This document shows, in pieces, positions 25,456 through 37,285 of a DNA stretch of 64,000 nucleotides (position 1 is its first letter; each line of letters begins with the position of its first letter). The notes under the pieces were generated by a model that made no database searches, was not told where the DNA came from, and was given only the letters and a program-made list of their open reading frames with translations. A program made the position numbers and the translations under genes. This DNA comes from Opisthorchis felineus (Eukaryota > Platyhelminthes > Trematoda > Opisthorchiida > Opisthorchiidae), in NCBI GenBank assembly GCA_004794785.1, contig SJOL01005810.1:30128-94127 (forward strand). The letters are read 5' to 3'.

Positions 25456-25865
25456 AAAAAGTCCACAACTTTACCCTATTGTATATAAAATTTTCAAGGC
25501 AAGTGCTAAAGTGTGTTGCAGGCGGAGATGATAGCAGTTACCACCTTTTTAATACTGTTTTAAGTTCGCCACTTCAACTGTAAAGCGCAACTCGACCCTT
25601 TGTGGGCAGGTTACAAGCTTTTGTGGATGGAAAGTCATTAAGAATTTACTCCACACCGGGAGTGTTGAACGCATCTGCTGGTAACAATGGCCGCCTAGTT
25701 CTGTTGATGCTAAAGGAAGGATTAGAAGGAGATCTCAATACTTCTGATTAATAACACTAGCATATATGGTGCAAAAGAAAGAAATAAGTACCACTGAACG
25801 AGAAAGGAGCTGTCACTTCTTGTTGCATTGATGACTGACTACCCTGAGGATGCCAACATTGAACA

Positions 25866-26193
25866 NNNNNNNNNNNNNNNNNNNNNNNNNNNNNNNNNNN
25901 NNNNNNNNNNNNNNNNNNNNNNNNNNNNNNNNNNNNNNNNNNNNNNNNNNNNNNNNNNNNNNNNNNNNNNNNNNNNNNNNNNNNNNNNNNNNNNNNNNNN
26001 NNNNNNNNNNNNNNNNNNNNNNNNNNNNNNNNNNNNNNNNNNNNNNNNNNNNNNNNNNNNNNNNNNNNNNNNNNNNNNNNNNNNNNNNNNNNNNNNNNNN
26101 NNNNNNNNNNNNNNNNNNNNNNNNNNNNNNNNNNNNNNNNNNNNNNNNNNNNNNNNNNNNNNNNNNNNNNNNNNNNNNNNNNNNNNNNNNNNN
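25866..26193. other. Assembly gap (328 N)
   Basis: A run of N; sequence is unknown. Open frames reported across it have no meaning. Confidence 1.
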
Positions 26194-27122
26194 ATATACA
26201 TCGATTTTCATCCCAAGCTTTAGAGCGTACACAGTTGTATGGACTGAAGTTAAATGTGTACGCAAAATTCCCTGCTATTCGTTTTGAGATGCTTGGTCCG
26301 AAGCAAAATACGCACATACTAAATACATCCTTTATTTTTAGGACGCGGTGTGTACAGTCGTGTGGAAATAAAAGGCTGCCTACTACTTCGCGGTCGCCAG
26401 ATCACTATCGTTCGAACCGGTAAACCATAGGATGTCGATTCCCGTCACGCAGTTGGTCGAGCGTGCCACACAAACGAGCGAACCAAAATGTTCGAAATGG
26501 GGCATCTAACGAATAGCTGAAACTGCGGTCATATTTCGATTTATCACAGCGGTGCATCTACGACTTACTTGATGATCATTCATCAGTGGATATATTACTT
26601 TTTAAACATTTATTATCTCCTGAAAACAACAGTGGAATGTATGCATTCAAGAAAACCGAAGCAGAACAACCGAATATGTAAGTGAACTTATGTTTATTAA
26701 TATTAACTCGAGTGGCCTTCTGCTACTAACATTCCTGTCACGCCTTCTTCCGATAATATTTTTAAAAAAATAATTTAGAAAGTTTTGAATTACCATGGAA
26801 TGTGCATTAAGTCAAACTATTCAGTTTGCAAGACATCAAAATTTATTCAAAGTACTGATGAGCATTCCTAGTTTATTCGACAGTTTCAAGTGTTTCAAGA
26901 CAGACAAATGAAGTTCAGGCTGCAGGTAACAAACTTGTGTTCAGCGCGGCAAATCGTTAAGTGTTGCAGTCGACCTGACCAACAGAGTGTTTTATTCAGG
27001 CATAAAATCACTCAGTCCGCTGATCTGCAACTGGCCTTGTGATTCCCAAGGCTTGAGTGAATTTAAGTCATGCCCAACCAGTTATGAATTTTTGAAGAAG
27101 ATCACGACTCTTTGATTAGTTT
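26194..27122. other. Unassigned DNA
   Basis: AT-rich, no convincing frame or repeat. Confidence 0.35.
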
Positions 27123-27297
27123 ATGCTACTTCACTGCTTCGAAAGTCTTGTGGCCCAAAAATGGGTACGAAATGGACTAGTCCTGCAACCGTGTTTTTTG
27201 TTTCACGACTCACATTTGCTCGGTGACAGATTTGGTTTGATTGCTTTTATATGTACACTAGTTCTCTCCATGCAACAACCCTGTAACAGCACCCTCG
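27123..27297 (+). CDS. Possible first exon (signal peptide) of the SUEL-lectin receptor
   Basis: An ATG opens 58 codons with a hydrophobic core (FGLIAFICTLVLS) followed by MQQPCNSTL, ending at a donor (CTCG|GTAATG). The exon ends in phase 1, which is the phase at which the lectin-1 exon at 30529 begins. The layout of hydrophobic core then a polar, Cys- and N-glycosylation-containing end fits a signal peptide, but about 37 residues before the core is long. The true start could be elsewhere, or this could be chance. Placement rests on phase, position and the hydrophobic segment only. Confidence 0.3.
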
Positions 27298-27544
27298 GTA
27301 ATGCATTCAGATGACTATGCATACCAATCACAATACATGGAGCATTCATAATTTCGAAATATGGTGGCTTCCTTAACACGATGCACCGTTTACTTCCTTG
27401 GAATAGTGAAAAAATTGCAAGCTGTAGCATCCGAGCAATGTTCACTACGCTCGTGTGGAAAGGAAAGAAAAATTGAGACGGTGGATGGATACTATCAATT
27501 AGCTTGTCTCGACCAAAATTTAACGGAAATTTTTAGTTGAGACT

Positions 27545-27735
27545 TCCTCCTGTACGCGGAGCCAGTCTATGCTCAAGAGCTTGGCTGCACTGTACATCTA
27601 TTTTATTCTCATTCAGCACTCATCAGCAATGCGTATCGTACGAAACTTCAGGAAGTTTCGAACCCGCCACCTCTAGGCTGGTAGTTTGAACTATTGACCA
27701 TTCGATCAAGAGCGGATTATTAGTAGTAAAATCAA
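27545..27735 (-). repeat. tRNA-derived SINE-like repeat, copy 3
   Basis: The clearest copy. On the minus strand GATCGAATGGTCAATAGTTC (A-box-like) is followed by GGCGGGTTCGAAACTTCC (B box GGTTCGAAA), as in a tRNA-derived head. The body then reads TTTCGTACGATACGCATTGC. Confidence 0.65.
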
Positions 27736-30528
27736 CTCATAGTTAAACGAAGAACATCAAATACTCTGCGAATTGGAGTGTTCAATGAGGGACAAAGTGC
27801 TGTCGTACATAGTTCCCTGGTGGATCCCGCGAGTCAGTCCTCAGTTAACACTAGCTGTTATCATGACCATATCTGAGACGGCTAAAAGCGACAGCCAGCT
27901 TCAGTATCAAACTGCTAGCAGGAGTACCTAATCTGAATAAATTGCCTGATTTCTACACTTCCTTAGTGAGAGTATGAGAAACAATACACCTTCTTCTAGA
28001 CCTGCAATAGAGGAAGGCGAAAAATACCCATGTTCCACCTGAGCTAAATGAAGAGATCAAACACACAAGGTGGAATAAATGGAGCAACACACCTCCCGAC
28101 CTAATGAAGAAAGTCGCAAACAAAGGCATTCTGTACTATCCATATGGTAAAGCAAATGTTCTGGAAACAGAATATCTTTGTCTGTCTGTGATAGAATGTC
28201 CTGTGCCACGAGGAATCACTTATCAATCACAGGGAGATATGTGAGTAAAACTAAAGCTTCCTCTGTCCAGGCATAAGCCGGAGAAGATCGGAAAGAAGTC
28301 TGGATTGATACGATAATACTGATAAGGCCCGCAAGTAAGTTGGTTTCTTGGTATAGTTGAACGGTGACCTTAGTAAAATGATCCGGGATCTTAACCCTTC
28401 TTCAAGGGTATCATGATAAGAAGTGTAGTCACAGCTTACATGCATCCTAATACTGTGGAATTTTAGGATCATAGCTATACCTGACTCAATAAAGTCTCAG
28501 GATTTTTTGGAAATAATCACAAACTCCTTTATCTGGAAGCGCCCAAATTTATTTATGACCACTGTTCTCGCGATTGCAAATACAGTAGTTTCCCCAATTG
28601 GTCTTATCTGGATATAAACCTCTCTCTGAAAAAACCATTATGTCGTGTTCGAAAGAACTTCACCACTGAGTTAATGAGCAAAGCGGCAAACCTTCCAAAA
28701 GGAACCGGAAAATGCTGGAAATTTTGGCCATACCAGCCTTTTTCATGGAATAAAGAATTTCATACTTAATTTGGGATGGTCACTAGTTTCGGTTTTACCA
28801 TCTTGAGGTCTACTGCTCTATCACTAAACTAGTCTTACGGTTGAAATTCCTCTACATGTGGATGGTCTGTGGCTGATGCACCATAGAGAAAAGCATGATA
28901 TGTGCCACAGAGTGGGCTCAACGGCAGCTAATCTGTCTTTTCCTATTGAAAGCTACGAACAAGTTATTGATGAATCGGTCGCTCAACAAGGGCTTACACG
29001 TGGAGCTCGAGATCCAGGTCTTCAAATGACCACTTCATGAGAAATCATAAGTTCCTGTCCCTCAAGGGTGAAGCGAGAATCTTTTGGCCCAGTCGAAAAC
29101 CGGCATAGAAAGATTGCATATCTAACAAATACCCTCACTGTAATGGTTGAAACGAAACTGAAAAATAATGAAGCCGCAACACTTTCCCTGCGCTGTTCCC
29201 TGAAGTCACATTCGTAGATCATGTGGGCCTAAGTTTCTAGCACCGCTAATCGCGGTGACTAATATCCAGTGGTTTATTCTAACCCCGAATGACCATCCAA
29301 GCCTCTTTATACTACACAAGCGCAGGCTATAAAAGTTTGATGTGAGCAAATCAGCACTCAGGTACTTTGAGCCCGATAAGTAATGAAATATCAACAAGTT
29401 ATGTTAGTCCCATCGAAGCTGGGAGCAGGGCTTCACACTTTATTAGTATACGTAACTTAGGTTTGAGAGTTGATCCTCTTATTTCTGGATTGCGTTGGCT
29501 GCATTGGATGGACCAATAATTCAGTTGGCTAATACTGACTGATCAGTGAATTGTGTTACAGTAATTAGTGATCTTTACGCGATGCTAAATCTGAAGAGGA
29601 CAAGTCAGACGGTCCAAGGGACGAACGACGAAGAAGTGGCAAGTAACAGCAGTGGTAAGAGGGGCACAATACTAGCCTCGGTTGATTAGAATTCGCGACA
29701 AGTGGTCCTTAGAGTCCCCGGTAGCATCTGGTGTTTATTCTCCCCTGTACCTAAAGTATGTTTAAAACAAGATAGAATAAATTTAACATGATGCAAAATA
29801 CAAACAGACAGCAGATTTTCTTATGAAATTAAATATTTAGACTAAAGGCCACTTGGTTGTCAAACAAAGCCATGGCTGATCCCACGAAATATGGACCTTC
29901 TTTTAAAAGAAATATCTTCGTTCATCCAATAGTTGCGATGAGGATATTGGTACCACATTTTTGTGCACCGAACATGAAGGATACATAACCCCCTCGAAGA
30001 TATTTATTTTATGGTCGGCATTGCTCCTAACGGTTTGCAGGATTTGCTCCATTTGCCTACGAACGATTAAGCAGCATTCATAAACTATCATATTTTTCTG
30101 CTGAAACATGACGTTTATGCAAAAGCAGTGGACAGATTTAACAGAAAGGAAACAAAAATTTTTGTTCGAATCAACAGCAGTCTGTTTTAGCACAATATTA
30201 AGCAAGTAAAAATTCCAATTTCTAAGACTGCTACTTGTTGATAAATGGGTCAGTCGAAAGTTATCAGGTAGGCAGCACGTTACTCTCTGCTCCGCTGACT
30301 GCCTACGAAAAGCCGCTGATCGCTCAGCAAGCCTCCGGCCTGTTTGACGCTTCCCCTATATAAGGCTGTTCAGTAGGCACCGATGAGCATTCTGTCCCAA
30401 TTTATTTCGAACAATCCAAAATGCATGAACTTTCTGTGAGATAAGGTGGTAATCCATTGCAATTTCTCGTCTAATCCTTGAACTATTTAATGTGAATTCA
30501 TGAATTTTATTTGTTCACGCTTGTTTAG
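27736..30528. other. Intronic or upstream DNA
   Basis: No plus-strand exon with convincing borders apart from those listed. A minus-strand frame at 30205-29903 has an acceptor-like TTTCAG at about 30105 and an open 66-codon stretch to a stop at 29903, but no poly(A) signal and no recognised motif. Confidence 0.35.
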
Positions 30529-30714
30529 CTATTCTGCAAGAACTGCGTTTTGTGGAGCTAGTTGGATGTTTACCTAGTTCCCACGACAGACTGAATGAAA
30601 ACGTTTACGGGCGAGGGTCCATGCTTCAGTGTCCTTCTGGCGCGTCGCTGTACATCCAGAGCGCCCAACTGGGTCATACGCTCAATCCGGATGAGCCTTG
30701 TTTATTATCCGAAG
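30529..30714 (+). CDS. SUEL-lectin receptor exon: lectin domain 1, N-terminal half
   Basis: The acceptor CGCTTGTTTAG (an alternative AG lies 12 bases later) and the donor GAAG|GTGAGG bound 62 open codons, phase 1 at both ends. The peptide GRGSMLQCPSGASLYIQSAQ LGHTLNPDEPC carries the first-half signature of SUEL/galactose-binding lectins: a hydrophobic-Cys-Pro-Gly stretch, xIxIxxAxxG, and the next Cys about 20 residues on. Such domains bind rhamnose or galactose-type glycans or protein partners at the cell surface. The usual YGR is changed to LGH. It is the first domain of the receptor whose later exons follow on the same strand. Confidence 0.7.
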
Positions 30715-31234
30715 GTGAGGAATCGGCCAAAGCAAACAAACATGCGATGTTGGTTGCCCAAAAGAAGGAACCGCTGCGCAATTTTCAATGTAGTTCAGGT
30801 GATGTAAAGTCTGTAAGTGTTTTCCAAATGATTTTCTATCGATATAAGTTGCTGATGCCTTCTTCGAAGAAGCAAATTTTGATAAACGCGCCCAGCGGGA
30901 AAGTCGTCCGATTACGCTCTTTTGGAGCAAGATTTACATATTTTTCCTTAGAACATCAAAACATCACAGGATAACAAGTGTAGTCAAACTAAATGTGGCT
31001 GTCTGGCCCATAGACTCTAACTCTGTTCTTAATTCATGAAGCCGACGCAAACATGCCTGCGACAAAGTATATGATCAACTTAACCTTTGGCATAGCATTG
31101 ACTGACAGTGAACCGAAGCAACTAGTTTATGTGTAGATCACAGCAATTTGGCTAGAAAGCCACTTGAAATACTTTCAGTGACAATTTCATTTATCTATGC
31201 AGAAAAGCTGAAGGGCATTGCATAGCTGTACCAC

Positions 31235-31318
31235 CCTTATAAGGGCTGATCAGCAAGTCGCATCTAACGAAACTCCGGGGAGATTCCTACCAGCCACCTC
31301 CCAGCCGGTGGCTGAACA
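31235..31318 (-). repeat. tRNA-derived SINE-like repeat, copy 4 (partial)
   Basis: GATCAGCAAGTCGCATCTAA, CGAAACTCC and CCAGCCACCTCC match the middle of copy 3 read on the + strand. Only about 80 bases are recognisable. It ends next to the uncertain lectin exon that follows. Confidence 0.5.
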
Positions 31319-31319
31319 G

Positions 31320-31512
31320 CAAATCGTTCTGCAACAAGCAGTTGATCGGCAGTGTGATTATCTCGTAATTGGGATGCAGCGCCACGTATCCGTCAACTGC
31401 CTGATTCATAGCACTGTATATCTGTCTCATCCTTGTTGTGAACCAACCTATCAAAATACTGGAAGAGAAATTTTTCTGGAAACTTTTGTCCGTAATCCAA
31501 TAACGTGCTTAG
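31320..31512 (+). CDS. Uncertain exon: lectin domain 1, C-terminal half
   Basis: The frame reads HVSVNCLIHSTVYLSHPCC, then GREIFLETFV and PITC, up to a donor CTTAG|GTATAC. HPC followed by a hydrophobic xFLExF stretch and a Cys resembles the second half of a SUEL domain (C-x-I/V, PC, KYLxVxYxC). However, the first Cys of the CxGxxxC motif is missing, the apparent acceptor belongs to or abuts a SINE fragment, and no acceptor gives the phase required by the previous exon. Its end phase (1) also disagrees with the next exon (0). It may be wrong, or the real exon may lie elsewhere between 30.7 and 32.4 kb. Confidence 0.25.
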
Positions 31513-32452
31513 GTATACATCTTTAATTGAACCATGGTAACTTAACGCCAGTAAGACATGAAAAGTTTATCTCACAAGACAGGGACGTATCTAATCGACT
31601 AAACTGCCAGGTTGCTTCAAAGAGTGATACGATGCAGAAGCGAATGCAACTGTATTTGCAAGCTAGCAAAATACTGATGCAAGTGTTACTTCCAGAATAC
31701 TCAACTTCGGCATACTACGTGAACGTTGATTAGAATCAAAGGATTTGTGCCGAGAATTGGTTATTCATGCAATTTTTCAGAGAGATTTTACACGCATCTT
31801 GAAGTGTTGTGCACCCTCATGACAAACAGGTGGTTGTCTGTCAATGAATTATTGAATTTGCTCAACGGGGCTGAGAGAAAGTTTAATCAATCTATGAAGC
31901 ACTTCCAAGAACGACAAAGCAGAAAAATGCATGGTCGGGTCCTGTAGTATACACTATCATATCTAGCATAAAGCAATATACTGGCGAAGAAAATTACGCA
32001 TGAAAATACATTTCAAAACCCCAAATCACTTTCAAAATTTTTGTCGAGTGCCAGGGTAAACGCGCCATTGCTTCTGACCTATCCGCTGAGTTACAGAATC
32101 CAGGCCATGAGGCGTTACAGTAAGAGTCCAAAACCCTGGCAGTTGTATCAGACTGGTATTCCACAATGACCTACCATTTTCTTCAGCGAATATCAGCTCA
32201 TCTAAAGTTCTAAGTTTCACTTAAGATAGAGAAATATTTACCACTTGGCACGCACAGTGAGCGCAGTTCATTTGGACCGCAGGATTATTCCAAGGGATAT
32301 AATTCCTGGTCATCTCACAACCAATTATGCAATACGGAGTATCACGGTGATCCGTTTGTTGCCGCTCCATAAAACTGAAGAACGTTCGTTGTAAGCTTAC
32401 TGGCCCTAATGAGATCTGTTGGCTATGCCTGCGACTAACATTGCAATACCAG

Positions 32453-32617
32453 TTTTACGAACATATTAGCCATGTTTGCTTGCGTGACGCCCCTAAAACT
32501 CGTTATGAATTTTTGCTTGAATCATTGTATTTACGCATACACCACACGACATATGAACGGGAGTATCAGCCTCCATATATTTGTCTGCAGCCAAGCTATC
32601 AACCCTGTCAGATTTAT
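32453..32617 (+). CDS. SUEL-lectin receptor exon: lectin domain 2, N-terminal half
   Basis: Fifty-five codons between a weak acceptor (AATACCAG) and a donor TTTAT|GTGAGA, phase 0 at both ends. The peptide reads HVCLRDAPKTRYEFLLESLY, LRIHHTTYEREY, then YICLQPSYQPC. It fits the first half of a SUEL lectin (xLxIxxxxYxR then Cys; the YGR is YER here). Its phase-0 end joins exactly to the phase-0 start of the exon at 37162, which carries a clear second half. The left border is not certain: an alternative AG at 32395 would add 19 codons in frame. The phase needed upstream (0) does not match the exon before it. Confidence 0.55.
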
Positions 32618-35600
32618 GTGAGAGTTTGGAGTTTTTCTGTCCACTAAATAGTGAGCCGGCTAAAATCCCCCCAAATTACCCTGCACTTCACCGCTGACCG
32701 TGATGATGATATTTTCATTACCTCTCGTATTCATCAGAACTGTCCGAAAGTAAAACAATGCTACCGGTATGTAAATGCTTTGTTCCAACAAACTAGCCCG
32801 TAGCCTACGTGGAACATATTTAGCTGCAAAGACCCACAGTGTGCAGTCCTCACTGCCGATAGCACAACTTACTGTGTCCCCACTATCCTAGGTGATACAT
32901 CCAGGGGTTTAGGGTGAGCAGTTCTACCTCCCCAATTAGCTCGTCTTACAGTAGAAGGGTAAAAATCACTTGGTATCCTTTACAAACAACTGTTGTGCAT
33001 TGAAACGGTGCATTCTGACAGTAGTTTTCAGTAGAATTGTATAAAGATCTCAGGTACAATGTGTAAGAATTGCTAGATAGTGCATAGATGCGGCGTACTC
33101 TTCGGGCCCTGCGGATTCGACAGTTTTTGTTTATTTAATCTGGTAGAATTTGGAGCATTCTACGGAATACAGGTGTCATAGGCTGAATTGTGTTGTCAGG
33201 ATTCTCCATAAAAACCGTTGAAAATTCAGGTATTAAGACCTCGGCAACACGGTTAGCACTGTGTGAGCTCGTACCCAGATAGAATAATAAACGACAGTGT
33301 TAATTTTTAAAGACCTTTCTTGTTCCAATCACATTAGAATTAAACTGTTTGAATCTTCGAAAGAAACTAATGATTTTGTATTCACGAGTGGTCACGTGGG
33401 ATCCTGGATTCAGAGTTGTCGTAAAACATTGCTGTCGATATCCTACCTGTCGGTAAATTATCTTGAAGTTCAAATGTGAGAGGAACATATAATTAAGTTT
33501 GCTTTGTCAATGAATTTTCCACGGTTTTACGAAGTAAAAATGTCTTTCTCGAAGAAGCATGTCGTCATCTGATTTGTTGCGGGACGTGTGTGCAGATTAC
33601 AGACACTTATAAATTATAATGGATTCCTTAAGTCGAAGCAATATGGCCGAGGCTGTTGAATAAAGACAGTGTCGCATAGTGTGCTTGTAAGGGTGGCTGG
33701 ATGATTTCCAGAATTGATATCTGTCATGAAAAGGCATAGTCACTTCAAACAAAATAGATAGACCAGGGAAGTGTTGGATGGGCGACTGTACGGCGTTTGG
33801 ATGAATGGATTCAGTTCGGTGCATTGGGAGCTCATCAGCAATACATGACCAAGCAGTCGACCTGGAAGTTGAATATTGTGACTGAACCACTACAGCGCTT
33901 AAGATGTCATGAAGATATAAGTTGCGGAATGTAATTAGTTCGAAAAGTGTAACGGCCTCCATGGAATAACAGCAAGTCACCTGAGACCACAAGTAATAAA
34001 AATAGTTAAAGGAAGCCGAATGCAATTATACACAGGCGGACTTATTCAAAATTTTTAACTCACGAATGTCTAGCGGATGACTGATGCTCAGCTACCATAA
34101 AGTCTCCATGCAGACACACGTTACTATCGTTTATCTGCTTAGAATTTTCTCTCGAGGATCACACTTCATTGATAGATTTATAGATTTTTTATAGTCTGAT
34201 TAAACTTTTTTTCATCCTACGACTGAAATGGAATTCTAAAATGCGCTGTGGAGCTGTTTCCTCATTTCCGAAAATCGGCAGCAACAACCACGAAGCACTG
34301 CCGAATTGCAGCGCAATCACAGTACTCCTCGGAAAATCGCAACCGAAATTTAGGATTCACACAACTACGAATGTTTCTAGAAGCTGATGAGAGACGCAGC
34401 ACAAAAGAATGGAACAGCTATGCAACACTTCCCCGGTTAACTTGCTTGTATCTTGAAACACCAATTCATCAGAAGCTAGGTTATTCGGTCCTGGTCAAAC
34501 TTCACAGGAAATAAATTCTTTGTTGTGCAGTACACAGGTTAGTTTTTGCAAGATAAGCGATATTTAGGATAAGCATATTTTGAGTGGCATTCAGATTTTC
34601 CTATGGGCTCAATTCAGAGTAGTTACAGTATGGGGACTCTATTTGAACTTATATATCAGTCAAATGATTTTAAACCTATCCAAATTGTTGAACTTCTTTG
34701 CCTCATTTTATTTGGTAGTTCTCCGGGCACAGTTTTTCCACTCAAAGTAGATGTGACAACTTAACGAAATTTTGGAAAGCACCTGCTGCGAAAGTCTTAG
34801 TCGTCTGCCATTCAGACGAGATTGCATCTTTTTTCCGGTGATTATGAACCAGAATTTTCCCAGTAAGGTACCGAAAATATGAGTCAATCCGTCAATTCAC
34901 GTTGGAAGTTGCCCCGATCTGAATGACATCCAGTTTACGTTTGTGGGTCAGTTGTCCTAATGAACATCATGGAATTGCGAAATACTGAAGGCGTGGCGTT
35001 ACGGTGCACTGATTTTCGAACGATACTCGCTGTGCAAGGAAGACGTCAGTTCGAAAATGTTATTGCCTAAGTCACTAGGTGGCGTATGAAAATCTCGGTC
35101 CGGAAGCGAGCAACTGTCATCAGCATTGAGTCATATCATCCTATCACCATTATTAGACGCGCTAGGTAGATTGTGGCATAATGACTCCCAATAATTCTTG
35201 TACGTGAATTGACCCCCTGTATAATGGGATATCGAGAGAGATCCGTCACACGTCAATGAAAACAATGCTATTGTTTTGATGCAGATAATTTACTCCACCT
35301 GCGTATCTACCTGAAAGGAGTAAGAAATATTATGATACGAGTTCATCGAGTCACTATGATTGATCTGATCAGAAAAGTCAGCAGACAGAGAACCTACAAG
35401 ACAGGTGTGTATTATCTTATTTATGACCATCATAGACTTATTCATAAAAACTACAACGTTTAGAAAGTGCTGAAGAAGACGTAAAGAAATTTAAAATAGA
35501 TAAGTAGGTGCATCCCTGAGAAATAACACAAAAATGAGTTTCTACGGGCCATTTTGAAAGCATGGTAAGCCGAAAAAATTACGGTGGAAATTTTTTGAAG

Positions 35601-37161
35601 TCCGCTTTCATCATCAGTGCTAATAAGTTTAGAAAAGACCACAATCCACAACGCTTACCGTTGTGTGGCCTGTGGAATGACTTCCATTTACCGGTTAGTG
35701 TTGCTGGCGTTAGCTGGGACATGCGATATGTACAACTCCGGAAACAAGGTAATTAGTCTCGGCCACACATGTGTGAACCTGGTGACACCAGAATCTAGGT
35801 TACGGTGCAAGATAACGACTGAGGATGACCACGAGTGCAATGAGATACGAGGACTAGTAACATAAATAATGTTGCTTTGCGCCGGTTAAGGGTTGTATTA
35901 GCATATAAAATTCATGTATAATGTTTTGTGATTGCGCTCTCCCGCAAGATATCCTAACGCTGGCACATTAAAATCAGCCGATGGGAGATAGCACTGTAAT
36001 GTCAAGCACTGAAATATCGAGAGACCTAGTTTTGTCGATTTTTTCCGAATGCTAATTAATTTTAGAATCATCAAACGACGATAAAGCCAAAATTGGTGCC
36101 AGAAGTTGAAAATAGTCATTCCTTTTAAAAAAACCTTTTTAAGACGTCAGATTGAAAACCTAATAAATGTAAGCACATTTTAAGTCATGTGCGACTGTTT
36201 CTCTCAAAGCAAGTGACTTTAATGCCTCTCACTTATCTACTGGATATTTGCGGTTTCGCTTGTAAGAGCAAATGAGGGTTGTTAGAACTTTTCTTTCCTA
36301 GTATTTTGCCCGTCGAGATGTGGCATTTAGCGTAACCACAGAAGCCTTGATTACGATATGAATCCTCTGAATATTTTTTGGTCGCCCGCCGTAGGTGGAA
36401 AAATACGTAAATAAAGAGAGTTCCCATATTTTCCCGTGATGGGACAGCTTACTAATTTATTGCTTAGAGTAGTAAATTAATGTTTGCCATCATCGATAAA
36501 GCTTAATTTTCTCGAGCGCATTGTATAAAGCAACATATTGTAACCGGAAACATCACACTTAAGCATGGAAAAATGATCGGCAAAATACACTCATTTGAAT
36601 ACCAATTTGGTCTTGACGGGAGGCTCACCTGGAACCCAGCCGACTCATAAACACCATAAACGAGAGACTCAGCTGGGTTCCAGGTAAGCCTTCCGCCAAA
36701 ACTAAGTTGATATGCAAATGACTTTATTTCACTAATATCGTGCAATTTGGGTTCAGGTAGAACAGAAGGTTGACGGAAACTCGGGGACTGCGCCTATCTG
36801 CTGAGCCCCAAGAAGAGTGGAACCGCTCGTGGGCTGTCGCAGAGTTTCCAGCAACCTAATGAGTAGTGTATTATGTCGACGGGCGAATGATTTTCATGAT
36901 GCACAGAATAGTAATGCGCAGGTTCAGTCGTTCGAAAACAGCAGAAAAGATATTGGTATTTGAAGTATCCGTGTGTGTTTTGGCTCCGCCACAAGTATCG
37001 AGTTCTACACGTTGAAAGGAGTAAGGATGTTTGTGGGAATTTGTTGGTGCATTATAGTCCAGTAAGCTTGCGAATCACTAACGCGTGTAGCATCAAATTA
37101 TCTGGTTGATGGATAATAAAATCTGCCTTTGAAAAATTTCTTACTTTTCGGCCGATTTCAG
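32618..37161. other. Intron of the SUEL-lectin receptor
   Basis: About 4.5 kb. Apart from the hairpin at 36592-36720, I saw frames at 33597-34025 (minus) and 34248-34514 (plus) that have no recognisable motif. Confidence 0.5.
36592..36720. repeat. Long hairpin: 55-bp inverted repeat with 19-bp loop
   Basis: The left arm 36592-36646 and the reverse complement of the right arm 36666-36720 match at 45 of 55 positions without gaps. The centre (CCTGGAACCCAGC) is identical. The loop is 36647-36665. Eight of the ten differences are transitions. It is a foldback structure inside an intron: a MITE-like foldback element, or a transcribed hairpin. Confidence 0.9.
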
Positions 37162-37285
37162 GAAGTACAAAGTCTCTGCAACGGTCTGAACACATGTGAT
37201 ATCCTACCAAAACTCAGTCGCCTTTATCAGTCTTCAGAATGTCCCTATCGGAGGACACTGTTTGTGAACTACACATGCTTACCCG
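37162..37285 (+). CDS. SUEL-lectin receptor exon: lectin domain 2, C-terminal half
   Basis: Acceptor GCCGATTTCAG and donor CCCG|GTAAGT bound 41 codons, phase 0 to phase 1. The peptide EVQSLCNGLNTCDILPKL, then SSECPYRRTLFVNYTCLP, is the diagnostic second half of a SUEL/latrophilin-type lectin. It has CNGxxTCxI (family CNGRxxCxI), a Cys-Pro, and a hydrophobic strand ending in YxC (family KYLxVxYxC). With the exon at 32453-32617 it makes a complete lectin domain. The split codon joins to the exon at 41738 as Ala, giving a short CLPAYSQ linker into the next lectin. An NYT glycosylation site is present. Confidence 0.85.

Noticed and set aside
25757..26317. Frames of 120-186 codons
   Set aside because: They exist only because the run of 328 N contains no stop.
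29903..30205. Minus-strand terminal exon inside an intron
   Set aside because: It has an acceptor-like sequence and 66 open codons but no poly(A) signal or recognised motif; too weak for a gene call.
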